NCBI GenBank assembly: GCA_052034445.1
Contig: JBPOIN010000136.1
Location: 1 to 8,505 of the forward strand
Length of the DNA: 8,505 nucleotides
Direction of reading: 5' to 3'
From: Sterolibacterium sp052034445
GTDB taxonomy: Bacteria; Pseudomonadota; Gammaproteobacteria; Burkholderiales; Rhodocyclaceae
Under the pieces are notes generated by a model. That model did no database searches. It had not been told where the DNA came from and worked only from the letters and a program-made list of their open reading frames with translations. Every line of letters begins with the position of its first letter. Position 1 is the stretch's first letter. Shown in pieces: positions 1 through 4,953 of the stretch. The position numbers and the translations under genes are program-made.

Positions 1-1
1 C

Positions 2-715
2 TCGCGCTGGCTGATCGCACATCTGCTGTCGGCAGAGAGCACGGATCGAGGGATTCGCTCCATTCGTTACCAGATGAACGCGGCCAAGTTCCCGGTGCAT
101 CGAGACCTGGCGGGATTCAATTTCGAGTCATCCCGTGTCGACCAAAAGCTGATCGAACAACTGGCCACGCTGTCCTTTACTGATGCCGCTCACAATGTCG
201 TTCTGGTCGGCGGTACGGGCACGGGCAAGACCCATCTGGCCACGGCGCTGGGCGTCTCGGGCATCAGCCAGCACGGAAAGCGCATACGCTTTTACTCGAC
301 GGTCGATCTGGTGAATGCGCTGGAACAGGAGAAAGCCGCCGGCAAAGCGGGAAGGCTGGCCTATAGCCTGTCGCACATGGATCTGGTGATTCTCGATGAA
401 CTGGGCTATTTGCCGTTCAGCTCGTCAGGCGGAGCCTTGCTCTTCCATCTGCTGTCGAAGCTCTATGAGCGGACGAGCGTGGTGATCACGACAAACCTGA
501 CCTTTACCGAATGGGCCAGCGTGTTTGGCGATGCCAAGATGACCACGGCGCTACTGGATCGGCTGACGCACCATTGCCATATCGTCGAGACCGGCAACGA
601 GTCATACCGCTTCCGTCACAGCAGCGCCACGGCGAAATCTCGGATCAAGGCAAGGGAAGCGGACAAGCGGGCCAGCACGCCGGCAGTCGAAGAAACGCTT
701 GGGGAGCAGCGTTGA
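2..715 (+). CDS. istB: IS21-family helper ATPase IstB (5' end outside window)
   Basis: IstB is an AAA+ ATPase that assembles on DNA and activates the IstA transposase and its target choice. The reading frame is open from the left edge (SRWLIAHLL...) through a conserved IstB stretch (IRYQMNAAKFPVHRDL) to the stop at 713-715, giving 237 visible residues. IstB proteins are usually about 240-265 residues, so only a short N-terminal piece is missing. The ATG at 74 is an internal methionine: family similarity runs in frame upstream of it. Walker A is GGTGTGKT at about 209-232 and Walker B is LVILDELGY from about 383; further on come the sensor-like VVITTNL and a C-terminal RLTHHCHIVETGNESYRFR typical of the family. 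No frameshift or premature stop is visible, so this helper looks intact in the part seen. Confidence 0.93.
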   Translation, partial: SRWLIAHLLSAESTDRGIRSIRYQMNAAKFPVHRDLAGFNFESSRVDQKLIEQLATLSFTDAAHNVVLVGGTGTGKTHLATALGVSGISQHGKRIRFYSTVDLVNALEQEKAAGKAGRLAYSLSHMDLVILDELGYLPFSSSGGALLFHLLSKLYERTSVVITTNLTFTEWASVFGDAKMTTALLDRLTHHCHIVETGNESYRFRHSSATAKSRIKAREADKRASTPAVEETLGEQR

Positions 716-723
716 GTTCGGCC

Positions 724-773
724 GCGCGGGAAATTCCGCTCCGGGCTAACGCCCTACGCGGACTTCCCCGCGC
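724..773 (+). repeat. Stem-loop directly after istB
   Basis: An interrupted hairpin starts 8 bases after the istB stop. GCGCGGGAA (724-732) pairs with TTCCCCGCGC (764-773) with one bulge, CCGC (736-739) with GCGG (758-761), and GGGC (743-746) with GCCC (751-754) around a TAAC loop. No T-tract follows on the + strand, so it is not a clear intrinsic terminator. It may stabilise the transcript end or be part of the element's 3' region. Confidence 0.6.
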
Positions 774-863
774 ATCATCCACCCACATGAAAGCGGAGGT
801 GAAGAACAGTCAATTGAGATAAACTTACCAACAGCCGTTCCAATGACGGACGGCTAATGCACC

Positions 864-903
864 TGGTCAAATTTCAACGAGCACAGGTGGTCAAATTTCA
901 ACG
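864..903 (+). repeat. Subterminal direct repeats of the IS right end
   Basis: The 16-bp sequence TGGTCAAATTTCAACG occurs at 864-879 and again at 888-903, a period of 24 bp. Repeated internal motifs next to the tip are a known feature of IS21-family ends, where they serve as transposase binding sites. Their identity as such sites here is inferred from position and family. Confidence 0.8.
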
Positions 904-932
904 CGTGCCGACATACGTCTCGTATCTTGCGC

Positions 933-1002
933 ATGGATAGTCTGTCCTGTGGCATGTCTGCTCGCTTTCAAAAAAGCGGCAAGACTACCTTCAACTATCC
1001 AT
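933..1002. repeat. Inverted repeat in the IS-xthA spacer
   Basis: ATGGATAG (933-940) is the exact reverse complement of CTATCCAT (995-1002). Within the arms a second small hairpin is possible, CGCTTT (963-968) with AAAGCG (973-978) around a 4-base loop. It lies 66-135 bases downstream of the minus-strand xthA stop. There is no T-tract after the stem, so it is not scored as a terminator. Function unknown. Confidence 0.45.
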
Positions 1003-1014
1003 ACAGCATCTGTC

Positions 1015-1064
1015 AAATCGGTCACGCTCAGCGCGAAATCGCGGTCACGATCACGCGAAATACG
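1015..1064. repeat. Imperfect tandem repeat just downstream of xthA
   Basis: Two adjacent units of 21-22 bp share AAATCG...GTCACG and CTCA/ATCA...CGCG: 1015-1035 and 1036-1057, followed by a partial third start, AAATACG (1058-1064). CGCGA-AA-TCGCG (1032-1043) inside it is a perfect short palindrome, and AATACGTATT (1059-1068) is another that runs into the xthA stop codon. The whole block sits within about 55 bases of the xthA 3' end. Confidence 0.55.
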
Positions 1065-1067
1065 TAT

Positions 1068-1838
1068 TCAGGGTAATTCAAGTACTGCCATTACCGGCGC
1101 ATGATCAGAAGGCCGCTCAAGCCTACGCGGCGCCTTGTCAATCTCGCAGGCACAGCAATCGTCAGCCAACTCTGCCGAAAGCAGAATATGATCAATCCGC
1201 AAACCATGATTGCGACGAAACCCCATCATGCGGTAATCCCACCAAGAAAAGCTTTTCTCGGGCTGAGCAAAGCGCCGGAAAGCATCGTGAAACCCCAGAG
1301 AAATCAAACGTTCGAATGCGGCACGCTCAGGCGCGCTGCAAAGCACCTGTCCCTGCCAAGCAAGTGAATCATGAACATCGCGGTCTTCAGGGGCAATGTT
1401 GTAATCGCCCAGCAAGGCTAGCCGTGGCGTTTTTTCCAACTCGTCGATCAGCCAGTCGTGCAAGGCTGCCAGCCATTTCAGTTTGTACTGATATTTATCG
1501 GAGTCGAGACTCTGCCCATTTGGAATATAGGCGCAGACGATGCGCAAACCGGCCACACTGGCACTGATCAAGCGTTTTTGTGGATCATCGAATCCGCGCA
1601 TCCCGGGTTCAACATCCTGCAAAGGCTCACGTGAAAGGATTGCAACACCATTGTAGGTTTTCTGACCGCTAAATGCCGCGTGATACCCCACCGAAGCGAT
1701 GTCCTCGACAGGAAAGATAGCATCCTCGAGTTTCGTTTCCTGCAGACATAGCACATCCGGCTTTTGCATTGCCAGCCAATCGAGAACTTGCGGCAACCTG
1801 ACCTTCAGCGAATTGACATTCCATGTGGCAATCTTCAT
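1068..1838 (-). CDS. xthA: Exodeoxyribonuclease III (AP endonuclease)
   Basis: ExoIII cuts DNA at abasic sites and removes nucleotides 3' to 5' in base excision repair, in the cytoplasm. The 256-residue protein is full length for the family (E. coli 268) and is a single endonuclease/exonuclease/phosphatase domain. The catalytic set is present: N7 in TWNVNS, E34 in LQETK, Y104 in CAYIPNG, D145 and N147 in GDYNIAP, D216 in RIDHIL, and the terminal D245-H246 pair in SDHAPV. The ATG at 1836-1838 begins the conserved MKIATWNVNS, which fixes the start; upstream is only a weak purine-rich AAGAAGA. It stands alone, 730 bases downstream of motD on the same strand, and probably has its own promoter. 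The insertion sequence lies beyond its 3' end and does not interrupt it. Confidence 0.96.
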   Translation of the reverse strand: MKIATWNVNSLKVRLPQVLDWLAMQKPDVLCLQETKLEDAIFPVEDIASVGYHAAFSGQKTYNGVAILSREPLQDVEPGMRGFDDPQKRLISASVAGLRIVCAYIPNGQSLDSDKYQYKLKWLAALHDWLIDELEKTPRLALLGDYNIAPEDRDVHDSLAWQGQVLCSAPERAAFERLISLGFHDAFRRFAQPEKSFSWWDYRMMGFRRNHGLRIDHILLSAELADDCCACEIDKAPRRLERPSDHAPVMAVLELP

Positions 1839-1885
1839 TAGTAACTTATCTTCTTGTTTTATATGATGTCAATTAGATAGCGTTT

Positions 1886-1913
1886 GTTATAGCTACGCAT
1901 CTGGCTACACCAA
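1886..1913 (-). promoter_or_regulatory. Candidate sigma-70 promoter for xthA
   Basis: On the minus strand TTGGTG (1908-1913) is followed after 16 bases by TATAAC (1886-1891), a good -10 with a weak -35, about 48 bases before the xthA ATG. A TTGACA (1866-1871 on the minus strand) is nearer but its -10 partner would fall on the start codon, and a TATAAA just downstream of it has no -35. The region is AT-rich, in contrast to the GC-rich DNA further upstream. Pattern match only. Confidence 0.3.
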
Positions 1914-1967
1914 TTTGTTAGGCTAGGAGTCATTCTCCCACTTCGCTTGCGCTTTGTCCCCCTGACC

Positions 1968-2034
1968 GCCCGTCATGCGGCTTGCTCCTGGCGCGGGGAG
2001 TGGTCATCGGAGCGCCGCAAGCCGCCTGCCGGGC
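1968..2034. repeat. Strong interrupted stem-loop in the island
   Basis: Three collinear stems form one hairpin. GCCCG (1968-1972) pairs with CGGGC (2030-2034); then, after a 4x4 internal loop, GCGGCTTGC (1977-1985) pairs with GCAAGCCGC (2017-2025); then, after a one-sided TCCT bulge, GGCGC (1990-1994) pairs with GCGCC (2012-2016). The apical loop is 17 bases. Nineteen base pairs in total, nearly all GC, are unlikely to be accidental even in GC-rich sequence. A one-sided bulge in an otherwise perfect stem also occurs in folded attC sites, but no R boxes flank this one. Confidence 0.65.
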
Positions 2035-2057
2035 TACCGTATCACGGACTGAACCCC

Positions 2058-2085
2058 GCCAGCGCGCATAAGGCCGCGCCCTGGC
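2058..2085. repeat. Small hairpin in the island
   Basis: GCCAG (2058-2062) pairs with CTGGC (2081-2085) and GCGC (2064-2067) with GCGC (2076-2079), with a C/C mismatch between the stems and an 8-base loop (ATAAGGCC). Part of the series of hairpins across the island; chance pairing is possible in sequence this rich in GC. Confidence 0.45.
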
Positions 2086-2214
2086 TTTGTGCCTCCGGCC
2101 ACCGCCGCACCTCCTGCACCGCCGCCTGCGCCGCCAGCTGCGCTCGCGGCTTCGTCGGCTACCTCAAGACTGGCTTGCTCGCTGCGCTCGATTGCACCAG
2201 GCCGGCCGGGGGTA

Positions 2215-2228
2215 AATCGCAAGCGATT
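2215..2228. repeat. Palindrome AATCGC-AA-GCGATT
   Basis: A perfect 6-bp inverted repeat with a 2-base centre, ending 3 bases before the larger palindrome that starts at 2232. Such a tight palindrome is better suited to binding a dimeric protein than to forming a hairpin. No known operator is recognised. Confidence 0.45.
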
Positions 2229-2230
2229 CA

Positions 2231-2333
2231 ACATAACAGCGCATTACCCAAAGCCACTGCGCCCCCCGCAGCAAAGCTGCTCCCGGCTTGGGCCGCTGCG
2301 CGCCCTGCGGGTTCGGGTAATGGTCTGTTATGT
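2231..2333 (+). repeat. attC-like imperfect palindrome 1
   Basis: CATAACAG (2232-2239) pairs with CTGTTATG (2325-2332), and CATTACCC (2242-2249) with GGGTAATG (2315-2322); the two stems are separated on each side by 2 unpaired bases. Laid out as an attC site this gives R'' ACATAAC, a 5-base spacer, L'' ATTACCC, a centre of about 65 bases, L' GGGTAAT, a 5-base spacer and R' GTTATGT. Each R box is 6/7 to the consensus RYYYAAC / GTTRRRY with the core AAC/GTT intact. The total of 103 bp is within the known attC range of roughly 57-141. The centre contains the hairpin GCAGC-AAA-GCTGC (2268-2280). No cassette gene or integrase is visible, so the attC reading is inference; the inverted repeat is seen directly. 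Confidence 0.45.
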
Positions 2334-2348
2334 CTTGCGCCCCCGTCC

Positions 2349-2484
2349 GTCCAACTGCGTTATTCGGCGCTGCGCGGGGGTTCAGTCAGCGCTGCGCGAT
2401 GGGTGGCCTACGCTCAACCTATGGGCCGCGCTTCCGCGCCTGTGGCGCGCTCGCTGGCCGGCTGCGCCGGGCAGTCAGTTGGTG
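2349..2484 (+). repeat. attC-like imperfect palindrome 2
   Basis: CCAACTG (2351-2357) pairs with CAGTTGG (2476-2482), and CGGCGC (2365-2370) with GCGCCG (2464-2469), separated by 7 unpaired bases on the left and 6 on the right. The left box GTCCAAC (2349-2355) matches the attC R'' consensus RYYYAAC exactly. The right box GTTGGTG (2478-2484) keeps the GTT core but misses two of seven consensus positions. The centre adds GCGCG (2372-2376) with CGCGC (2446-2450) and a hairpin GCGC-TTCC-GCGC (2428-2439). At 136 bp it is near the upper attC limit. It begins only 15 bases after palindrome 1, too close for a gene between them. Confidence 0.35.
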
Positions 2485-2489
2485 GGTGC

Positions 2490-2504
2490 GCATGCTGAGC
2501 ATGC
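2490..2504. repeat. Hairpin GCATGC-TGA-GCATGC
   Basis: A perfect 6-bp stem with a 3-base loop. Each arm is itself palindromic, so the two arms are also direct repeats. No T-run follows on either strand. It lies at the motD-proximal end of the GC-rich island. Confidence 0.4.
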
Positions 2505-2507
2505 AGG

Positions 2508-2530
2508 AACTTTAGATCGGTTAACTTTAG
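2508..2530. repeat. Direct repeat AACTTTAG
   Basis: AACTTTAG occurs at 2508-2515 and 2523-2530, one and a half helical turns apart, in the AT-richer stretch between the GC island and the motD terminator. On the minus strand it reads CTAAAGTT, resembling a sigma-28 -35 element, but no matching GCCGATAA -10 follows at the right distance. Confidence 0.3.
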
Positions 2531-2545
2531 CTTAGCCAACTGTCC

Positions 2546-2568
2546 GAAAAAGCGGGATCGCCGCACTT
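2546..2568 (-). terminator. Candidate intrinsic terminator after motD
   Basis: On the minus strand, immediately after the motD TGA, GCGG (2561-2564 on +) pairs with CCGC (2552-2555 on +) around a 5-base loop, followed by TTTTT (A-run 2547-2551 on +). AAAG upstream can extend pairing with the T-run past one mismatch. The stem is short, but the position right at the end of the operon fits. Confidence 0.42.
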
Positions 2569-3327
2569 TCACGTTAATGCCTCGGAACTCTTTGACTCAA
2601 TGGTGATCGCGACCCTTCGATTACGCGCGCGGCCCTCTGGAACAGCATTATCGGCGACAGGCCTTTGGTCTGCATAACCCGTCGCCATCAGGCGACTTGC
2701 AGCTACACCATGATCAATGAACAGCCTCACGACACTTGAAGCGCGAACCCCCGAAAGTTCCCAATTCGATGGAAATTGGGGAGTATTAATTGGAAGATTA
2801 TCGGTATGGCCTTCCACAATAATCGGGAAATCAGTTGGGGCAAGAATCTTCGCCACAATGGTTAAAGCTCGCACCGCATCTTCGGCCAACCGCGCATCGC
2901 CCGGCAAAAAAAGCACGCTGGCATTGATCTCGATCGTAATACCCTGAGCCCCCTCTGTAATCCAGACTTGCCCATCCTTTACCAATGGCGCCAAGGCATC
3001 CCTGATTTCCTGAGCCATGTTACGCATTTTTTCTTTTATTTTGGGTGGCTGATTCGGCGTAATCACTGGTTTGCTTGGAGTAATTCTGGGCAGCATCAAC
3101 ACAGGCATCTGCTCTCCAGAAGATTGGGCATTAGGGGCAGAGTCCGGAGCATTCCTGAACGCAGAAACGATCGAGTCGGACAGCACACGATACTTTCCTT
3201 CATTGATCGAAGAAACCGCATACATCACAACGAAAAAAGCAAACAACAGTGTAATGAAGTCAGCATAAGACACCAGCCATCTTTCATGGTTATCGTGTTC
3301 TTCCTCGCGATGACGGCGACGTGACAT
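2569..3327 (-). CDS. motD: Flagellar stator protein MotD (MotB family)
   Basis: MotD is the peptidoglycan-anchored half of a MotC-MotD stator that drives the flagellar motor; MotC/MotD are a second, MotA/MotB-like pair best known in Pseudomonas. The ATG at 3325-3327 gives 252 residues starting MSRRRHREEEHDNHERW. This is preferred to the in-frame TTG 27 bases upstream (3352-3354), because MotD proteins begin with this basic/acidic stretch and neither site has a strong ribosome-binding site. D23 in SYADF begins the single membrane helix (SYADFITLLFAFFVVMYAV) and is the expected ion-binding aspartate. The C-terminal half is an OmpA-like peptidoglycan-binding domain with GHTDNLPI, the NWELSGVRA segment and the RARNRRV motif. 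Last gene of the flagellar operon, 79 bases after motC. Confidence 0.93.
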   Translation of the reverse strand: MSRRRHREEEHDNHERWLVSYADFITLLFAFFVVMYAVSSINEGKYRVLSDSIVSAFRNAPDSAPNAQSSGEQMPVLMLPRITPSKPVITPNQPPKIKEKMRNMAQEIRDALAPLVKDGQVWITEGAQGITIEINASVLFLPGDARLAEDAVRALTIVAKILAPTDFPIIVEGHTDNLPINTPQFPSNWELSGVRASSVVRLFIDHGVAASRLMATGYADQRPVADNAVPEGRARNRRVAITIESKSSEALT

Positions 3328-3406
3328 GGAAAAGATATCCGGGCAAATTATCAACAGACGTTGTGACTACAACAACGCTGCTGGTACTTTTGCACCAAGA
3401 GTATGG

Positions 3407-4147
3407 TCATATGAGATAGCTCTGCATGCGGCTTTCGATAACTCGAGGATTATCACCATTGGCAATCCCAACCAAGCCATCGACATAAATCTCACGCAGT
3501 GCAACCAACTGAACGATGTTCACAAGCAATTTCTTCGCTACCGGGAGAAACACCAGATTCGCCAAACCCACGCCATAGATGGTGGCAACAAAAGCAACGG
3601 CAATCCCACTGCCTAATTTGGCCGGATCAGTCAGGTTTTCCATAACATGTATCAAGCCCATCACGGCCCCCAAAATACCAATGGTGGGGGAATAACCGCC
3701 AGCCGACTCCCATATTTTGGCAGACAGTCTCAATTGAGCTTCATAACTATCAATCTGAACCTCAAGCACTTCACGCAAACCATTTGGTTCGGCGCCATCA
3801 ACCAGCAACTGAAGCCCCTTGATTTCAAATGGGTCTTTTAACGTGGAAAATTGCGCCTCGAGTGCCAGCAAACCCTCGCGCCGTGCAATCTGGCTCCAGC
3901 TCGCCACCCTTCGAATCAGCGCCGAAGGGTCATTGGCAGGCGGAATGAAAACCCATTTGAGCATGTTTATGCCGCGCAAGAATATCGGCAGCGGGCTTTG
4001 CAGCATCACGGCACCCGCAGTCCCGCCCATTACGATCAAAAACGCCGTCGGCTGAAAAAGGGAGCCGAGATGGCCGCCCTCCAGGAGTTGTCCGGCAAGA
4101 ATAGCTCCCAGCCCAAGTAAGAGACCAAAGATGCTTGTTTTGTCCAT
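3407..4147 (-). CDS. motC: Flagellar stator protein MotC (MotA family)
   Basis: MotC is the inner-membrane, ion-channel half of the stator and contacts the rotor protein FliG. It has 246 residues, shorter than E. coli MotA (295) but normal for MotC/PomA types. Four hydrophobic segments are visible: about residues 5-22, 33-50, 152-170 and 181-203. The cytoplasmic loop carries RREGLLALE (R89-E97), the charged region that interacts with FliG in MotA. The two conserved prolines are in GGYSPTIGILGAVMG (P154) and VFLPVAKKL (P202). The start ATG lies 15 bases after the fliA stop, with a weak GAAAGAA upstream, consistent with co-transcription. In Pseudomonas che genes sit between fliA and motC; here they do not. 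Confidence 0.94.
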   Translation of the reverse strand: MDKTSIFGLLLGLGAILAGQLLEGGHLGSLFQPTAFLIVMGGTAGAVMLQSPLPIFLRGINMLKWVFIPPANDPSALIRRVASWSQIARREGLLALEAQFSTLKDPFEIKGLQLLVDGAEPNGLREVLEVQIDSYEAQLRLSAKIWESAGGYSPTIGILGAVMGLIHVMENLTDPAKLGSGIAVAFVATIYGVGLANLVFLPVAKKLLVNIVQLVALREIYVDGLVGIANGDNPRVIESRMQSYLI

Positions 4148-4162
4148 TGCAATTCTTTCGCT

Positions 4163-4921
4163 CTACGATGGCGTGGCCGACTTACGGCTCTTGAGCTTTT
4201 TCTTTCCACCATTATCATCAAGCATTCTGCTCCTCAGACGGGCGATCGCTTGTGTATGCAACTGAGACACCCTCGATTCTGTAACCCCCAGGACATCCCC
4301 GATTTCACGTAGATTCAGTTCCTTATCGTAATACAGGGCCATCATGAGTTTCTCCCTCTCTGGCAGGTCCTCGATTGCCTTAATCAAGGTAGTGCGCATG
4401 TCCTGATCCAGCAATTGCGCCAGAGGATCAAGTTCCTCGGAGGCCGCGTGGCGCTCCAAATAATCGCCGTTATCGGTGTCGCCGAGATCATCCAGATACA
4501 CAAGCTGGTGACCACGGGCCTCCTGAAGCATTTTCTGATAATCAGACAATGACATATCAAGCACTGCCGCCAGTTCACTTTCGAGAGGAGAACGCCCCTG
4601 CTTTTGCTCCAGGGCAGTGATGGCGGCTTCGACTCTGCGCATATCCCGTCGCAATCCGCGTGGTAACCAATCGTTTTCTCTCAGGCCATCGAGCATTGCA
4701 CCGCGCACCCGCTGCACAGCATAGGTCTCGAACTGGGCACCGAGCCCCTCTTCATAGCGATTAATCGCATCCAACAGACCGATCATGCCATTCTGAACAA
4801 GGTCATCAATCTGCACACTTGGCGGTAGCTTTGCCATCAAGTGAAAAGCAACACGCCTTACCAGAGGCGCGTACCGCATGACGAGCTGCTCCTTGTCCGG
4901 AAGCCCCTGAGCGTTGTACAT
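4163..4921 (-). CDS. fliA: RNA polymerase sigma factor FliA (sigma-28)
   Basis: FliA directs RNA polymerase to late flagellar and chemotaxis promoters and is held inactive by FlgM until the hook is finished. From ATG 4919-4921 it has 252 residues (E. coli 239) beginning MYNAQGLPDKEQLVMRYAPL, the usual N-terminus of the family. An alternative ATG at 4940-4942 adds 7 residues; a longer frame would overlap flhG. Neither start has a clear ribosome-binding site, so coupling to flhG, which stops at 4954, is likely. Region 2 is PLVRRVAFHLMAKLPPSVQIDDLVQNGMIGLL (shown here by its ends), with the region 2.4 part VQRVRGAMLDGLREND. Region 4 is ELNLREIGDVLGVTESRVSQ. An unusual lysine-rich tail (GGKKKLKSRKSATPS) follows region 4. 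Confidence 0.92.
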   Translation of the reverse strand: MYNAQGLPDKEQLVMRYAPLVRRVAFHLMAKLPPSVQIDDLVQNGMIGLLDAINRYEEGLGAQFETYAVQRVRGAMLDGLRENDWLPRGLRRDMRRVEAAITALEQKQGRSPLESELAAVLDMSLSDYQKMLQEARGHQLVYLDDLGDTDNGDYLERHAASEELDPLAQLLDQDMRTTLIKAIEDLPEREKLMMALYYDKELNLREIGDVLGVTESRVSQLHTQAIARLRSRMLDDNGGKKKLKSRKSATPS

Positions 4922-4953
4922 CGTAGGAATTTCGAAAGCCATCGACGCGGCGA

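Larger units (their letters stand above)
1..913 (+). mobile_element. IS21-family insertion sequence, right-hand part
   Basis: The window opens inside an istB-type helper gene and continues through its 3' flank to a typical IS21-family end. That end holds two copies of TGGTCAAATTTCAACG (864-879 and 888-903) and finishes in GTGCCGACA at about 913. Read from the outside this is TGTCGGCAC..., matching the TGT...ACA termini and multiple internal repeats known for IS21-family ends. The left end and istA lie outside the window, so the element's completeness and target duplication cannot be judged. The exact boundary at 913 is inferred from the terminal CA. Confidence 0.8.
1917..2545. other. GC-rich, stem-loop-dense intergenic island
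   Basis: This 0.6 kb stretch separates motD from xthA. It is much richer in G and C than the DNA on either side, with runs of GCG/CGC and phrases such as GCGCTGCGCG (2368-2377 and 2389-2398). Open frames exist on both strands, but they overlap, lack ribosome-binding sites and encode Ala/Pro/Arg/Cys-rich chains with no family resemblance, as expected of GC-rich non-coding DNA. At least six hairpins or inverted repeats are spread along it, listed separately. The edges carry loosely inverted motifs: GTTAGGCTAGG at 1917-1927 and CTTAGCCAAC at 2531-2540. The abrupt composition change suggests acquired DNA, possibly a relic of an integron cassette or another mobile element. I cannot assign a function. 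Confidence 0.6.

Noticed and set aside
724..773. Intrinsic terminator after istB
   Set aside because: The stem is good, but no T-tract follows on the + strand, so it is listed only as a stem-loop.
1917..1923. GTTAGGC as the R' box of a complete attC site
   Set aside because: It fits the consensus, but no RYYYAAC box with a complementary L box is present at a suitable distance upstream, where xthA and its leader lie; on the other strand GCCTAAC likewise has no partner.
1947..2498. Long + strand open frame of 183 codons in the GC-rich island
   Set aside because: It overlaps another + strand frame (2089-2535) and minus-strand frames, has no ribosome-binding site, and its Ala/Arg/Pro/Cys-rich product resembles no family. 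Long open frames are expected by chance in DNA this GC-rich.
2508..2530. Sigma-28 promoter from the CTAAAGTT motifs on the minus strand
   Set aside because: No GCCGATAA-like -10 occurs about 11 bases downstream of either copy, and the minus strand leads into the non-coding island.
2089..2535. Second + strand open frame of 148 codons in the island
   Set aside because: Low-complexity Pro/Ala start, no ribosome-binding site, crosses all of the palindromes and runs into AT-richer DNA; no family features.
3352..3354. TTG start for motD, adding 9 residues
   Set aside because: The family N-terminus starts at the later ATG and the TTG has no ribosome-binding site.
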